The translations under genes and the position numbers were made by a program. From NCBI GenBank assembly GCA_943329925.2, contig CALQFT020000019.1:1-32983 (forward strand): 32,983 nt of DNA. Reading direction: 5' to 3'. Below are positions 9,672-17,799 of the stretch, one piece after another. Source of the DNA: Opitutus sp. GAS368. Lineage in GTDB: Bacteria > Verrucomicrobiota > Verrucomicrobiia > Chthoniobacterales > Chthoniobacteraceae. Every line of letters starts with the position of its first letter. Within the stretch, counting starts at the first letter, position 1. The notes below the pieces were generated by a model that saw nothing but the letters and a program-made list of their open reading frames with translations, was not told the DNA's origin and ran no database searches.

Positions 9672-9810
9672 GCGGGGGAATGTTTTGCGAGGTTTAGTCC
9701 ACGCAAGCAATACCAGATTCTGTGAATAGCGTCCCGCAAACTTTCAACGGATCAATCCGCATTGAATTTCGCGTGCTCCCATCGGAGTCGGGAGGAATAC
9801 TGTCCACAGC

Positions 9811-10563
9811 ATGAAATTGATTTCCTGGAACGTAAACGGCTTTCGCGCAGTCCTTCGCAAAAACTTTCTCGAATTCCTAGCCGCCGAAAATCCGGACGTG
9901 TTGGCGTTGCAGGAAACCAAGTGCATGGAGAGTGACGTCGAACCGCAGTGGCCTGGTTACTCCGCGTATTTCAACAGCGCTCAAAAAAAGGGTTACTCGG
10001 GTACGGCAGTTTTAACACGGGAGACGCCCCTGAACGTCAGCCGTGGAATTGGGCGGGATGAACACGACCAAGAAGGGCGCGTGCTGACATTGGAATTTGA
10101 AAAGTTCATTTTGGTGAACGTGTACGTACCCAATGCACAGCGGGAGTTGGCGCGATTAGGGTATCGCCAGGAATGGGACCGTGCATTTCTGGGGTACTTG
10201 CGCAGCTTGGAAGAACGCAAGCCGGTGGTGTGTTGCGGAGACTTTAACGTGGCCCATCAGGAGCGGGATCTCGCGAGGCCAAAGGAAAACGTTCGCACCC
10301 ATGGGTTTACTGTGGAAGAACGCAGCGGTTTCAGCGCACTGGTAGAGGCGGGCTTTGTTGATACGTTCCGGCAATTCGAAGCCGCGGGGGGACATTACAC
10401 TTGGTGGAGCGCCATGAACAATGCACGGGTACGAAACGTCGGATGGCGCATCGATTACTTTCTAGTGAGCGCCGCATTGACGGAACGCGTGCAGCGCAGC
10501 TGGATCTTGCCGGAGGTGGGCGGCTCGGATCATTGTCCGGTGGCGGTGGAATTGGCGCGGTGA
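9811..10563 (+). CDS. xth: Exodeoxyribonuclease III / AP endonuclease
   Basis: 250 residues of the ExoIII (exonuclease-endonuclease-phosphatase) fold. It cuts abasic sites and removes blocked 3' ends in base-excision repair. Active-site residues are visible: Asn7 (SWNVNGFR), Glu35 (LALQETKC), Tyr105 region (VNVYVPNAQ), Asp144 and Asn146 (CCGDFNVAH), and Asp240-His241 (GGSDHCPV). WRIDYFLVS is the usual late motif. The length and GRVLTLEF segment suit the ExoA/XthA branch of Gram-positive and PVC bacteria. It is divergent from the small membrane protein gene across 139 bp. A GGGAGGA lies about 15 bases before the ATG, too far for an ordinary Shine-Dalgarno. pyc follows 79 bp downstream on the same strand. 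Confidence 0.95.
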   Translation: MKLISWNVNGFRAVLRKNFLEFLAAENPDVLALQETKCMESDVEPQWPGYSAYFNSAQKKGYSGTAVLTRETPLNVSRGIGRDEHDQEGRVLTLEFEKFILVNVYVPNAQRELARLGYRQEWDRAFLGYLRSLEERKPVVCCGDFNVAHQERDLARPKENVRTHGFTVEERSGFSALVEAGFVDTFRQFEAAGGHYTWWSAMNNARVRNVGWRIDYFLVSAALTERVQRSWILPEVGGSDHCPVAVELAR

Positions 10564-10642
10564 GTACCGCTTTTTACGCACCGTACGCATCATCAGACTA
10601 GGCAAACGGGCGGCGGGTGGAGTTTACTCGCTTCCCACTTTT

Positions 10643-13600
10643 ATGGCTCGTAAGAAATCCACCCACCCGGCGGCCCAAACCACACACGCAGCAGCCGCAC
10701 CCAAGAAGCTTCTCGTCGCGAATCGCTCCGAGATTGCCATCCGCATCATGCGCGCCGCGACAGAGCTTGGCTTGCGCACCGTGGCGATCTACGCACAGGA
10801 AGACCGGTTTTCGATGCACCGCTTCAAGGCGGATGAGGCCTATCTCGTTGGCGAAGGTAAAGGTCCGGTGGGCGCTTATTTAGACATTGATGGTATTGTT
10901 GCCCTGGCGAAGGAAAAAGGGGTGGATCTCATCCATCCGGGATATGGGTTCCTCTCCGAGAACGCCCATTTTGCGCGGGCGTGTGCCAAAGCTGGAATCG
11001 GCTTTGTCGGCCCCAAGCCCGAGCTCTTAGAATTAATGGGAGACAAAGTCGCGGCGCGTGCCCTGACTCAAAAACTCAAGGTTCCCACCTTGCCCGGCAC
11101 CGAGGATCCCGTGAGCAACCGCAGCGAGGCGCTCAAAATCGCCAAGCAGATTGGCTTTCCGCTCATCATTAAAGCGGCATTTGGCGGCGGCGGTCGCGGG
11201 ATGCGCGTCGTACGCAAGCCCGAGGATTTGGCCTCACTTCTGGAGGAAGCTCAGGGAGAAGCGGAGCGCGCCTTCGGCAATTCAGCGGTATTTTTGGAGA
11301 AATACATTCCAAGGGCAAAACACATTGAGGTGCAGATACTAGGCGACGGACACGGGAATGTACTGCATCTCCACGAACGGGATTGCTCGGTGCAACGCCG
11401 CCACCAAAAAGTCGTGGAAATCGCGCCCTCCGTGGGGCTGGATAACCGGGTTCGCGAGGAGCTTTGCGAGGCGGCCGTGCGCATCGCAAAGGAGATCGGT
11501 TATGATAATGCGGGGACCGTCGAGTTCCTGTATGACCTCGATACGAAGTCATGGTTTTTCATCGAAATGAATCCACGCATTCAAGTGGAGCACACTGTTA
11601 CCGAACAAATTACGGGCATCGATTTGGTCCGCTCCCAGATTCTGATCGCGCAGGGCGCCTCTCTCCATGGTCCAGAACTGAGCTTGCCCACGCAAGATGC
11701 CGTGCCGCGGCTGGGGTACGCAGTCCAGTGCCGCGTGACCACCGAGGATCCCGAAAACAAGTTCACGCCGAATTACGGCAAAATCATCACCTACCGCAGT
11801 GCAGGTGGCTTCGGGGTGCGTCTGGACGCCGGCATGGGCGATACTGGGGCGGTCATCACTCCCTTTTACGATTCGTTACTGGTTAAAATCACCGCCTCGG
11901 GCGCGACTTTCCCCATGGCGCTGGAACGGATGGACCGCAGTTTGAGAGAGATGCGCATCCGCGGAGTGAAGACAAATATCCCGTTTTTGGAGAACGTGAT
12001 CCACTCGCCGCAATTCAAGGAAGGAGGGGCGACCACCACGATGATCGATACCTCGCCGGAGCTTTTCTCGTTCAAGGCGAAGCGAGACCGCGCGAGCAAA
12101 CTGCTGGCGTTTTTGGGCAATGTGATCGTCAACGGCAATCCGCACGCGAAAGGCCACAAGCCCTCCATCGCGTTTCAGGCGGCCCCCCTCCCCAGTTACA
12201 CACGTAATGGAGCGCTGCAGCCCGGGACAAGGCAGCTGTTGCAAAAACTTGGTGCACGAGGCTTTGCAGAATGGACGCGCAAACAGAAGCGCCTACTCAT
12301 CACGGACACTACTTTCCGCGATGCACACCAATCGTTGATGGCGACGCGCGTGCGCACCTTCGATATGGCTGCGATTGCGCCTGCCGTGGCGCACAGGGCA
12401 AGCGAGTTGTTTTCGCTGGAAATGTGGGGCGGCGCGACCTTCGACACCGCGATGCGCTTCCTCAACGAGGATCCGTGGGCGAGACTGCGGGTGTTGCGCG
12501 AAAAGGTGCCAAACATCTGCTTCCAGATGCTGCTCCGTGGGGCTAACGCGGTGGGTTACACGAGTTATCCGGCCAACGTGGTCGCAGGTTTTATTAAGCA
12601 TTCCGCAGAAGCCGGCATCGATATTTTCCGGGTCTTTGATTCGCTCAACGACTTGTCAAATTTGAAGGCGGCGATGGAGGCCGTACAGAAAACCCACGCA
12701 GTCTGCGAAGGGACGCTTTGTTACACGGGCGACATTCTCGATCCGAAGCGCACGAAGTATGCGCTGGCCTATTACATTAAGTTGGCCAAGGAGTTAGAGC
12801 GCATGGGCGCCCACTTTCTGGCGATCAAGGACATGGCAGGCCTCTGCCGCCCTTACGCTGCGCAGGCCCTTGTGAAGGCGCTCCGCAGCGAGATCGGGCT
12901 GCCGATCCACTTCCACACCCACGACACCTCGGGCATCAATGCGGCGTCCGTCCTTCGCGCCAGTGATTCCGGCGTGGACATCGTGGATCTCGCGCTCGCC
13001 TCGATGAGTGGCTCCACCTCTCAACCCAATCTCAACTCCGTCGTCGCCGCCTTACAGCACACACCACGCGACACCGGCCTCGACTTGGATACGCTTAACG
13101 AGTTTTCCGATTACTGGGAAAAGGTCCGTGAATTCTACGCCCCCTTTGACACCGCGCCCAAGACGGGTTCGGCCGAGGTTTACTTACACGAGATGCCCGG
13201 CGGTCAGTTCACAAACTTAAAAGAGCAAGCCGCCTCCATGGGCCTCTCGGCGCGGTGGCCAGAAATTGCGCGGACTTACGCGGAAGTGAACGAGCTCTTT
13301 GGCGATATTGTGAAAGTCACGCCGTCTTCCAAAGTCGTGGGCGACATGGCCTTATTTTTGTTCACGCGCGGGATCAAACCCGCGGATGTGGTGAACTTGC
13401 CTCCGGGCACTCCGTATCCGGAATCCGTGCGCGACATGCTGGGCGGCGGTCTGGGTGCGCCGATGGGCGGCTGGCCCAAGGCCGTGGTGCGCGCGGTGCT
13501 GGGCAGCGAAAAGCCCCAGCGCCTCAAGCCAACGCCGGTGGACTTGAAAACCACAGCGGCCGAAGTGGCAGCGAAGACGGGCCGCCCCGCAGGAGAGGAC

Positions 13601-14125
13601 GACCTTTACTCACACCTGATGTATCCGCAAGTGTTCGCCGATTTTGCGAAGTTCCAAAAAGACTTCTCGGATCCCAGCGTGCTACCGACGCCTGCGTTCT
13701 TCTACGGGCTGAAGCTCGGGGAGGAAATTTCCGTGCCGATTGAGGAAGGCAAGTTGCTTTTCATCAAGTTAATGAACGTCACCGGCCCAGACAAGGACGG
13801 TCGCTGCGTGGTGGCTTTTGAACTCAACGGCATGCCGCGTGAAGCGGTCGTAGTGGACAAAACTATCGCTCCGAAAACCAAGGCGCGAGTCAAAGCTGAC
13901 TCTGCGAATCCATTGCAAATCGGCGCGCCAATCCCCGGGATGCTCACCGCACTCCACATCACCCTTGGCAGCAAGGTGGCCGCCGGAGACAAGCTGGCAA
14001 CGCTGGAAGCAATGAAGATGCAGACCACACTTTACGCGCACTCCGCCGGAGTGGTTGAAGAGCTCTTGACCGAGGTCGGCGACGCCGTTGAGGCGGGCGA
14101 TTTGCTAGTGAGGATTCGCGGGTAA
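10643..14125 (+). CDS. pyc: Pyruvate carboxylase (single-chain, biotin-dependent)
   Basis: 1160 residues, full length for the single-chain enzyme that makes oxaloacetate from pyruvate, bicarbonate and ATP. Domain order: basic/Ala-rich N-terminus; biotin carboxylase from about 22 to 470 (KKLLVANRSEIAIRI, GGGGRGMRVV ATP loop, HERDCSVQRRHQKVVEIAPS, FIEMNPRIQVEHTVTE); carboxyltransferase from about 549 (ITDTTFRDAHQSLMATRVRT, LEMWGGATFD, AIKDMAGL with the probable carbamylated Lys near 728, HFHTHDTSG near 757); and a C-terminal biotinyl domain with EAMKMQT, biotin-accepting Lys1125, 35 residues from the end. All catalytic landmarks seem intact. The ATG at 10643 has no Shine-Dalgarno. It ends convergently with macB, 96 bp from that gene's stop. 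It supports anaplerosis or gluconeogenesis. Confidence 0.96.
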   Translation: MARKKSTHPAAQTTHAAAAPKKLLVANRSEIAIRIMRAATELGLRTVAIYAQEDRFSMHRFKADEAYLVGEGKGPVGAYLDIDGIVALAKEKGVDLIHPGYGFLSENAHFARACAKAGIGFVGPKPELLELMGDKVAARALTQKLKVPTLPGTEDPVSNRSEALKIAKQIGFPLIIKAAFGGGGRGMRVVRKPEDLASLLEEAQGEAERAFGNSAVFLEKYIPRAKHIEVQILGDGHGNVLHLHERDCSVQRRHQKVVEIAPSVGLDNRVREELCEAAVRIAKEIGYDNAGTVEFLYDLDTKSWFFIEMNPRIQVEHTVTEQITGIDLVRSQILIAQGASLHGPELSLPTQDAVPRLGYAVQCRVTTEDPENKFTPNYGKIITYRSAGGFGVRLDAGMGDTGAVITPFYDSLLVKITASGATFPMALERMDRSLREMRIRGVKTNIPFLENVIHSPQFKEGGATTTMIDTSPELFSFKAKRDRASKLLAFLGNVIVNGNPHAKGHKPSIAFQAAPLPSYTRNGALQPGTRQLLQKLGARGFAEWTRKQKRLLITDTTFRDAHQSLMATRVRTFDMAAIAPAVAHRASELFSLEMWGGATFDTAMRFLNEDPWARLRVLREKVPNICFQMLLRGANAVGYTSYPANVVAGFIKHSAEAGIDIFRVFDSLNDLSNLKAAMEAVQKTHAVCEGTLCYTGDILDPKRTKYALAYYIKLAKELERMGAHFLAIKDMAGLCRPYAAQALVKALRSEIGLPIHFHTHDTSGINAASVLRASDSGVDIVDLALASMSGSTSQPNLNSVVAALQHTPRDTGLDLDTLNEFSDYWEKVREFYAPFDTAPKTGSAEVYLHEMPGGQFTNLKEQAASMGLSARWPEIARTYAEVNELFGDIVKVTPSSKVVGDMALFLFTRGIKPADVVNLPPGTPYPESVRDMLGGGLGAPMGGWPKAVVRAVLGSEKPQRLKPTPVDLKTTAAEVAAKTGRPAGEDDLYSHLMYPQVFADFAKFQKDFSDPSVLPTPAFFYGLKLGEEISVPIEEGKLLFIKLMNVTGPDKDGRCVVAFELNGMPREAVVVDKTIAPKTKARVKADSANPLQIGAPIPGMLTALHITLGSKVAAGDKLATLEAMKMQTTLYAHSAGVVEELLTEVGDAVEAGDLLVRIRG

Positions 14126-14221
14126 CGGAGCGGGCAAGCCGCATCAGTTGTGCGAAATAGATACCCCTTGGAAGCCGTGCTTTTTTAAGATTCCCCGGCG
14201 CGGCGGGCTTTCGCGCGGCTC

Positions 14222-16315
14222 CTATGTCACGTGGCGCAAGGCCTCGATGGGGTTCATCAGGGCGGCGCGCTTGGCGGGGTAGAGGCCGAAGACAATCCCG
14301 ATAGCCACGGAAATACCGAAGGCGAGGGGCAGCGACCACGGCACGATAATGGGAACCATCGTGCGGACGACGTCCGGCAACGCGGCGATGGCCGCGGGGA
14401 ACATCTTGTTGCTGAACTTCATAACCAAGGCAAATATCGGTGAACACGCGAGGCCGCCTAGCGCCCCAGTCAAGCCGCCACCGATGGATAACACGATGGT
14501 CTCTACCAAAAATTGCTGCGTGATGTCCCGCCGCCTCGCCCCAATGGCACGCCGTATCCCGATCTCCCGCGTGCGTTCCGTCACCGTGGCCAGCATGATA
14601 TTCATGATCCCGATTCCACCGACCACCAGCGAAATTGCCGCCACCAACCCCATCATTGCGATGAACATCAGTCGCGTGTTGCGCGCCTGCTCCAACAACT
14701 CCAGCGGTACGGTGATGGTATAATCATCTGCCGGATGGTTGAGCGTCATGATCCGCCGCACCACGTCCGCGGCTTCCATCACCTTGCTTGAATCCGTGAG
14801 CGATAACGTCACCTGCGTGGCGATGGGCACTCCACTTTCGGTATGGGAATAAAACTCGTAAACATGTGTCCAAAGGGTGGTTAACGGTATGTAAACGTCC
14901 CTTGCTGTTTCCTGTTTGACGGCCCCTCCACCGCCAGATGTCGCAGGCGAGGCCGCCACCGAAGAGGGCAATCCCTTTAAAATCCCCACCACTGTATAAA
15001 AATCAGCCCCAATATGAATGGCCCGTCCCAGCGGATCTTCATAGCCCATAAGCAACGTGGCGACTTCCGGCGAAAGCACGCAGACTTTATGTCCGTTGGC
15101 GAGGTCTGTTGGCGTCAGGAAATGACCGCGTTCCATTTCCAATTTGTGAAGTGGCAGATAATCGGCGGTAGTGCCAACGAGTCGGCCGAAAAGCTGACGC
15201 GTCCCGTAGCTGAACGAACGTTTGACCAGCTCGCGCAAGGGGATGACTTTCTCGATGCACGGCACCGAAGCGGCGAGTTGAAGGTAATCATTTTCGGTCA
15301 CGCCATAACGCATATACCGAGCGGTTCCCTGCTGGGGTGGGGGCGCCACCGTGTTCAAAATGATGTTGTTAGCACCCATCTCGGCGATCTGCTCCTGCGC
15401 CTTAGCGCTAATGCCCTCCCCGATGGCCAGTAACCAGATCACGCTCGCCACTCCGATGAAGATCCCCAGCACCGTCAGCAAAGAGCGCAGCGGATGCAGC
15501 AGTAGGTTTTTCACACCCAAATTAGCGGTGCGCATCAATTGCACCAAAGCTCCGTACATTCCGGTGGAATTGCTTGGAACCTCCTGGTCCGCGTAGGGCT
15601 CGGGGGTGACCTCTACCGGCCGCACCCGGGTGTCGGACTGAATCAAACCGTCACGCAGCCGCACGATGCGGCGGGCGTGCGCGGCGACTTCCTCTTCGTG
15701 GGTAACGAGAATGATGGTCTTGCCCGTAGCGTTGAGCTTTTCTAACAGCGCGAGAATTTCGCCGGACGTGACGGAGTCGAGGTTGCCTGTGGGTTCATCG
15801 GCCAGAATATAGCGGGGCAAATTTGCAAGGCCGCGCGCGATGCCGGCACGCTGCTGCTGGCCGCCAGAAAGCTGCTGCGGCCGGTGAGTAAGGCGATCCC
15901 CCAAACCAACGAGTCCGGCGAGTTCTAGGCAGCGCGCCCGGCCTTCCTCGGTGATCGGGCCCTGATAGGCCAGAGGCGACTCGATGTTCTCCACCACCGT
16001 CAACTGCGGGATCAAATTATAAGACTGAAACACGAACCCGATACGGAATGCGCGGATGGCGGCAAGCTGGTCATCGTTGAGAAGCGCCACGTTATCCGAG
16101 CCGAGGTAAAACTCGCCAGAGGAGGGTTTATCCAGACAGCCCAAGAGGTTCAGCAGCGTGCTTTTACCGGATCCCGATGGCCCCATGATGGCAATGTAAT
16201 CGCCTTCCGGAACATCCAAGTCTATTCCCTTGAGCACCGCAAGAGACTCTCCTGCAAGATCATAGTTCTTGCATAAACCAATCAGTCGGATTGCCGAGCT
16301 CATCGTGGGCAACAC
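14222..16315 (-). CDS. macB: MacB-type ABC transporter: fused ATPase and permease
   Basis: About 697 residues. The N-terminal ABC ATPase has Walker A GPSGSGKST (45-53), Q-loop FVFQSYNLIPQ (Q97), signature LSGGQQQRAGIARGL (149-) and Walker B YILADEPTGNLDS (Glu174). The permease follows: a transmembrane segment near residue 270 (LRSLLTVLGIFIGVASVIWLLAIGEGI), a large periplasmic domain, and three C-terminal helices (LMFIAMMGLVAAISLVVGGIGIMNIMLATV, then EIGIRRAIGARRRDI). This is the MacB mechanotransmission architecture. The track start at 16315 is GTG. An AAGGA seven bases upstream favours it; the in-frame ATG at 16303 is the alternative. It is the last gene of the tolC-macA-macB operon, 12 bp after macA. 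The transported substrate is unknown. Confidence 0.92.
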   Translation of the reverse strand: MLPTMSSAIRLIGLCKNYDLAGESLAVLKGIDLDVPEGDYIAIMGPSGSGKSTLLNLLGCLDKPSSGEFYLGSDNVALLNDDQLAAIRAFRIGFVFQSYNLIPQLTVVENIESPLAYQGPITEEGRARCLELAGLVGLGDRLTHRPQQLSGGQQQRAGIARGLANLPRYILADEPTGNLDSVTSGEILALLEKLNATGKTIILVTHEEEVAAHARRIVRLRDGLIQSDTRVRPVEVTPEPYADQEVPSNSTGMYGALVQLMRTANLGVKNLLLHPLRSLLTVLGIFIGVASVIWLLAIGEGISAKAQEQIAEMGANNIILNTVAPPPQQGTARYMRYGVTENDYLQLAASVPCIEKVIPLRELVKRSFSYGTRQLFGRLVGTTADYLPLHKLEMERGHFLTPTDLANGHKVCVLSPEVATLLMGYEDPLGRAIHIGADFYTVVGILKGLPSSVAASPATSGGGGAVKQETARDVYIPLTTLWTHVYEFYSHTESGVPIATQVTLSLTDSSKVMEAADVVRRIMTLNHPADDYTITVPLELLEQARNTRLMFIAMMGLVAAISLVVGGIGIMNIMLATVTERTREIGIRRAIGARRRDITQQFLVETIVLSIGGGLTGALGGLACSPIFALVMKFSNKMFPAAIAALPDVVRTMVPIIVPWSLPLAFGISVAIGIVFGLYPAKRAALMNPIEALRHVT

Positions 16316-16327
16316 ATCCCGTTCCTT

Positions 16328-17782
16328 TTATCGGGCTCCCACATTCTCCGCAAATTTCATCGGCTTACGTTTCTTCTTATCCACCTTGGCCAGCGCCTCG
16401 GGTAACTTCACCAGAGACTCCACGCTTTGCGGTGCAAGCACCACCTTATCTCCAACATTCAAGCCCTCTGTGACAATCACCGAGGTTTCATTCGCGGAGC
16501 GCACCTGAATCTCATGGGCAGCAATCTCGCCGGTATTCTCCACGATACAAAAAAAGCGTTTGCCCCGTTCCAAAACGGATTGCACCGGAATTTGCAGCAC
16601 GTCCTCCAAGCGTTCGACTTCGATGGCGACCTGTGCCGTCATTCCCGTGCGGACCCCAGGCGGCGCTTCGTCGATGGTCACCTCAGCGCCGTATTCTTTA
16701 ATGGTGCTGTACGACGTTGCGGCTGGGAGCGGATATTCCGTCACTGAACGTACGACGCCGGTGAGGACATTTCTTGGGAAGGCGTCCAAGCGGATCTTGG
16801 CGGGCATTCCGACTTTGATCTTGTCGATGCGCGACTCGTTGATGCGAGCCAAAACCTCCATGCGTTTAGGATCTGGTAGCCGGATGATCACCTGCCGCTC
16901 CCGAACCAGTTTTCCCTCTGCAATCAAAGGGTCGCCGGAAGGCAGGTTAGCATAAACAACTTGTCCAGAAGTAGCTGCGTTGATGATACATTTCGCCAGC
17001 TGATCTTCCAGACTCTTGAGTTTATCATCGTCCAAACCCCGACTATTCTCACGGGAGCGCATCCGCGCTTCGGCCGTTTCCACATTTGCCGTAAGCCGGT
17101 TTAGATTTTTGATCTTTGTATACTTCTCCAACACCTCCAGCTTGGTGGAAGAGTTTTCCAACTCCTTTCGCGCCTTCCCCACTGCAAAGCGATCAGCCTC
17201 CAGCTGCACATCCGTGACATAACCACGCTCGGCCAAGCGAAGGCTGTAACGTAAATACTCCTCAGAACGGCGGAGGTTTTCCTGCGCTACAAATTGATCA
17301 CTTTCCGCTGTTCCCCTGTCCTGGAGGTACGTGCCGTATTCATACTCCAGAAGTGCGATTTTGGCCGACTCGTAATCCGTGCGTCCTTCCACCTCTAGGG
17401 CGCGGCTGGTGTTGCAGGCAATCTGCTGCTGAATGAGATCCGCTTGTAACCCGGAGTCGTCTAATTTCACCAAAAAATCTCCCTCGTTTACATAGGTTCC
17501 CTCTGCGACGATTTGAATAATAGGCGTCCCAAGCAGCGCTTTGGACTGCACTTGACAGCGGATTTCTACGTTACTGGAACTCCCCACTTCACCGCGCTCA
17601 ACGACCTCCTGCAAAAACGGACCCTCAGCGGCCGCCGTGGTTAGAGGATTGATCGGCAGAGTGGATTTTTTTGCGGATTGAAACGAAACAGCCCAGAAGG
17701 CTCCCGCGCAGAGGGAGGCTATCAAGCCAAGCCAGAAAAGCTTAGAGCGCTTTGTGCGTTTTGGAGAAGAAGAGGGATTCAT
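16328..17782 (-). CDS. macA: MacA-like periplasmic adaptor (membrane fusion) protein
   Basis: 484 residues from the ATG at 17782. The track start at 17869 runs into the 3' end of the upstream tolC, so it is rejected. Residues about 15-36 (SKLFWLGLIASLCAGAFWAVSF) are an N-terminal membrane anchor. The lipoyl-like half-motifs IRCQVQSKALLGTPIIQIVAEGTYVNEGDFLVKLDDS and AATSGQVVYANLPSGDPLIAEG flank a long alpha-helical hairpin (about 115-290) rich in Glu, Arg and Leu. Beta-barrel segments follow (MEVLARINESRIDKIKVGMPAKIRLDAFP). The protein links the inner-membrane MacB to the outer-membrane channel. It lies 17 bp after tolC and 12 bp before macB, so the three are surely co-transcribed. Confidence 0.9.
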   Translation of the reverse strand: MNPSSSPKRTKRSKLFWLGLIASLCAGAFWAVSFQSAKKSTLPINPLTTAAAEGPFLQEVVERGEVGSSSNVEIRCQVQSKALLGTPIIQIVAEGTYVNEGDFLVKLDDSGLQADLIQQQIACNTSRALEVEGRTDYESAKIALLEYEYGTYLQDRGTAESDQFVAQENLRRSEEYLRYSLRLAERGYVTDVQLEADRFAVGKARKELENSSTKLEVLEKYTKIKNLNRLTANVETAEARMRSRENSRGLDDDKLKSLEDQLAKCIINAATSGQVVYANLPSGDPLIAEGKLVRERQVIIRLPDPKRMEVLARINESRIDKIKVGMPAKIRLDAFPRNVLTGVVRSVTEYPLPAATSYSTIKEYGAEVTIDEAPPGVRTGMTAQVAIEVERLEDVLQIPVQSVLERGKRFFCIVENTGEIAAHEIQVRSANETSVIVTEGLNVGDKVVLAPQSVESLVKLPEALAKVDKKKRKPMKFAENVGAR

Positions 17783-17799
17783 CGGCCTAAGGACTACAG

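Noticed and set aside
13255-13743. 162-aa plus-strand ORF inside pyc
   Set aside because: Out of frame with the intact, motif-bearing pyruvate carboxylase frame; Arg/Gly-rich shadow.
14126-14221. Search for a terminator between the convergent pyc and macB genes
   Set aside because: GC-rich runs are present, but the GCGCGGC copies are direct rather than inverted repeats, and I could not build a convincing stem.
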